NCBI GenBank assembly: GCA_030594725.1
Contig: JAUVEQ010000114.1
Coordinates: forward strand, 1 to 8,205
Length of the DNA stretch: 8,205 nt
Reading direction: 5' to 3'
DNA from: Methanobacteriota archaeon
GTDB taxonomy: Archaea; Thermoplasmatota; DTKX01; GCA-020343715
Below the pieces are notes generated by a model, which was given only the letters and a program-made list of their open reading frames with translations, searched no databases and had not been told where the DNA came from. Of the stretch, positions 6,743-8,205 are shown in pieces; within the stretch, counting starts at the first letter, position 1, and each line of letters begins with the position of its first letter. The translations under genes and the position numbers were made by a program.

Positions 6743-8205
6743 ATGATCGGAGGCGAGGACGGACCGGTGCTCACTGTCGTAAGGAAGCCGAAGCGCTCCC
6801 TGGCACCCAGCGTCAGTCGGGAGTTCGGAGAGACGCGGCAGACCGCATACAAGAGACCACGGGTGCTGACCAAGATGGAGGCACTGGCCTCCCAGCTGGG
6901 CAAGGGTGGGGACGATGTGCGTTCCCGCGTGAACGGCGCCCTGCGGTCGGTCATGGCCCGGAACCGAAGGGTCCGCCCCAGCTTCTCCGAGACCTTCGTC
7001 GCCCCACACCCCCCCCAGGGCGCCAAGGTGGCCACGTCCTACGAGATCGACACGGCCTCCGTCCACGTCCACACCCTCGTCAACGATACCGAGGGCTACT
7101 ACCTCCTGGAACCACCAGAGTACAGGTACTCCACCGAGGAGGTCGCCCTGGTCGAGGACGCTCGCAGGAGACTGCTCGAGGAGGCCCCCGAGGATGTCCA
7201 GGTCGAGACCCCCGCCCAGGTGAGGGCCTGGGTCGAGCACCGTGGAGAGGAACTGATCGCCCAGGCGGCCCGCGAGCGGGGTGTGGACCTGGGCCCAGAC
7301 CGCACCGCACAACGGACCCAGGTCCGCCAGCTGGCGGCGACCCTGGGAAGGTACACCGCCGGCCTGGGCGTCATCGAGCACCTTCTCACCGACCCCCGGG
7401 TGCAGGATGTCTTCATCGACGCTCCCGCCGACACCAATCCCGTCCATATCATCATGGGCTCCCCGGATGGTGCCGACCTCCCTTCCAGATGCATCACCAA
7501 CATCCGACTCTCGCAGCCCGAGGTCGAGGGACTGGTGGCCCGTCTCCGACACGCCTCCGGTCGGCCGTTCTCCGAGGCCAGGCCATACCTGGAGCACGAC
7601 CTCGAGGACCTCAACTCCCGGGTCACCGTTATCGGCCGGCCGCTATCCCCCTCCGGGACCGCGATCGCGTTCAGGCGGCATGCCACCATCCCCTGGACCC
7701 TCCCCAAGCTGATCGCGGCCGACAGCCTGTCCCCTCTGGCGGCCGGCCTCCTCTCGTTCCTCGTGGACGGACAGTCCACCATCCTCGTCGCCGGCGGCCG
7801 GGGAGCGGGCAAGACCTCCCTCCTGGGGGCACTGCTCCAGGAGTTCCCCCGCGGCCAACGAATACTCACCATCGAGGACACCCTCGAGCTTCCCGTCGAG
7901 GAGATGCAGACCCTGGGCTACAAGGTCCAGGCCATGCGGGTCCAGAGCACCCTGGGCACCGAGGGCGAGATGAGCGCCGATGACGCCCTCCGCCTGGCCC
8001 TGCGTCTGGGCGACTCCTCCCTCGTCCTCGGCGAGGTCAGGGGAAAGGAGGCCCGTACCCTTTACGAGGCCATGCGGGCGGGCAATGCTGGCTCCGCGGT
8101 CCTCGGCACCATCCACGGCACCTCGGCACGGGCCGTCCATGACCGGGTGGTCCATGACCTTGGCATCCCGACGGAGGCCTTCCGTGCCACCGACGTCGTG
8201 GTGGT
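6743..8205 (+). CDS. Type II/IV secretion (archaeal type IV pilus) ATPase, 3' partial
   Basis: This hexameric motor ATPase of the GspE/VirB11/TadA/FlaI superfamily would power assembly of a pilus or secretion filament from the cytoplasmic face of the membrane. The frame is open from ATG 6743 to the window edge, giving 487 residues. Walker A is GGRGAGKT (351-358), the Asp box is TIEDTLELP (376-384), Walker B is LVLGEVRG (427-434) and the His box is AVLGTIHG (452-459). The stretch ALRLALRLGDSSLVLGEVRG and the following YEAMRAGNAG are typical of one euryarchaeal ATPase group. Residues 100-330 match the usual N-terminal domain and linker (IEHLLTDPRVQDVFIDAP at 211-228). Residues 14-80 are strongly basic. 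The end of the C-terminal domain and any TadC-like membrane partner lie beyond the window. It follows the cysteine-rich gene by 47 bases. Which filament it serves (adhesion pilus, archaellum or other) cannot be told; the rest of an archaellum cluster is not visible. Confidence 0.93.
   Translation, partial: MIGGEDGPVLTVVRKPKRSLAPSVSREFGETRQTAYKRPRVLTKMEALASQLGKGGDDVRSRVNGALRSVMARNRRVRPSFSETFVAPHPPQGAKVATSYEIDTASVHVHTLVNDTEGYYLLEPPEYRYSTEEVALVEDARRRLLEEAPEDVQVETPAQVRAWVEHRGEELIAQAARERGVDLGPDRTAQRTQVRQLAATLGRYTAGLGVIEHLLTDPRVQDVFIDAPADTNPVHIIMGSPDGADLPSRCITNIRLSQPEVEGLVARLRHASGRPFSEARPYLEHDLEDLNSRVTVIGRPLSPSGTAIAFRRHATIPWTLPKLIAADSLSPLAAGLLSFLVDGQSTILVAGGRGAGKTSLLGALLQEFPRGQRILTIEDTLELPVEEMQTLGYKVQAMRVQSTLGTEGEMSADDALRLALRLGDSSLVLGEVRGKEARTLYEAMRAGNAGSAVLGTIHGTSARAVHDRVVHDLGIPTEAFRATDVVV

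Noticed and set aside
6677..7597. 306-codon minus-strand frame opposite the ATPase
   Set aside because: It has no recognisable domain and lies fully antisense to a conserved enzyme.
6589..7983. 464-codon open frame on the plus strand
   Set aside because: It overlaps the ATPase in another frame, is Arg/Pro/Gly-rich and lacks domains. The frame from 6743 carries all the ATPase motifs and a strong ribosome-binding site.
1..8205. CRISPR array, insertion sequence, tRNA or defence system
   Set aside because: No spaced identical repeats, transposase, terminal inverted repeats, tRNA-like folds or nuclease/defence motifs were seen on either strand.

Overview
The window looks like a piece of a high-GC euryarchaeal genome, most likely from the Thermoplasmatota. 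That placement is an inference. It rests on an archaeal TATA box placed for leaderless transcription, on a secretion/pilus ATPase with the motif style of euryarchaeal type IV pilus ATPases, and on a membrane-anchored beta-helix/PKD surface protein of a type common in these archaea. It is tightly coded: no gene-free stretch exceeds 150 bases, and I see no RNA genes, mobile elements or CRISPR.

Layout. Positions 22-3552 (+) hold a giant exported surface protein: a signal sequence, a long right-handed beta-helix, five tandem PKD-like domains and a C-terminal membrane anchor. It ends tail to tail, only 4 bases away, with an ATP-type phosphoenolpyruvate carboxykinase gene (pckA, 3557-5353, -). Upstream of pckA lies a 150-base region with three inverted repeats, then a small protein with two zinc ribbons (5510-5977, -). 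A 133-base divergent promoter region follows. It drives a cysteine-rich protein of unknown function (6111-6695, +), from what looks like a leaderless start, and then a type II/IV secretion-family ATPase (6743 to the right edge, +), which has a perfect Shine-Dalgarno sequence and is cut off by the window end.

How the genes may work together. The last two genes look like an operon for an archaeal type IV pilus or related secretion machine, with the cysteine-rich protein as a possible uncharacterised partner. pckA is the gluconeogenic enzyme making PEP from oxaloacetate and has its own structured upstream region. The zinc-ribbon protein is encoded just upstream of pckA on the same strand, but nothing in the sequence proves a functional link. 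The surface protein is a separate unit.

No complete undescribed system is demonstrated. The best leads are the cysteine-rich protein paired with the ATPase, the roughly 53-residue insertion and altered N-terminal motif in the PEP carboxykinase, and the inverted repeats before pckA.
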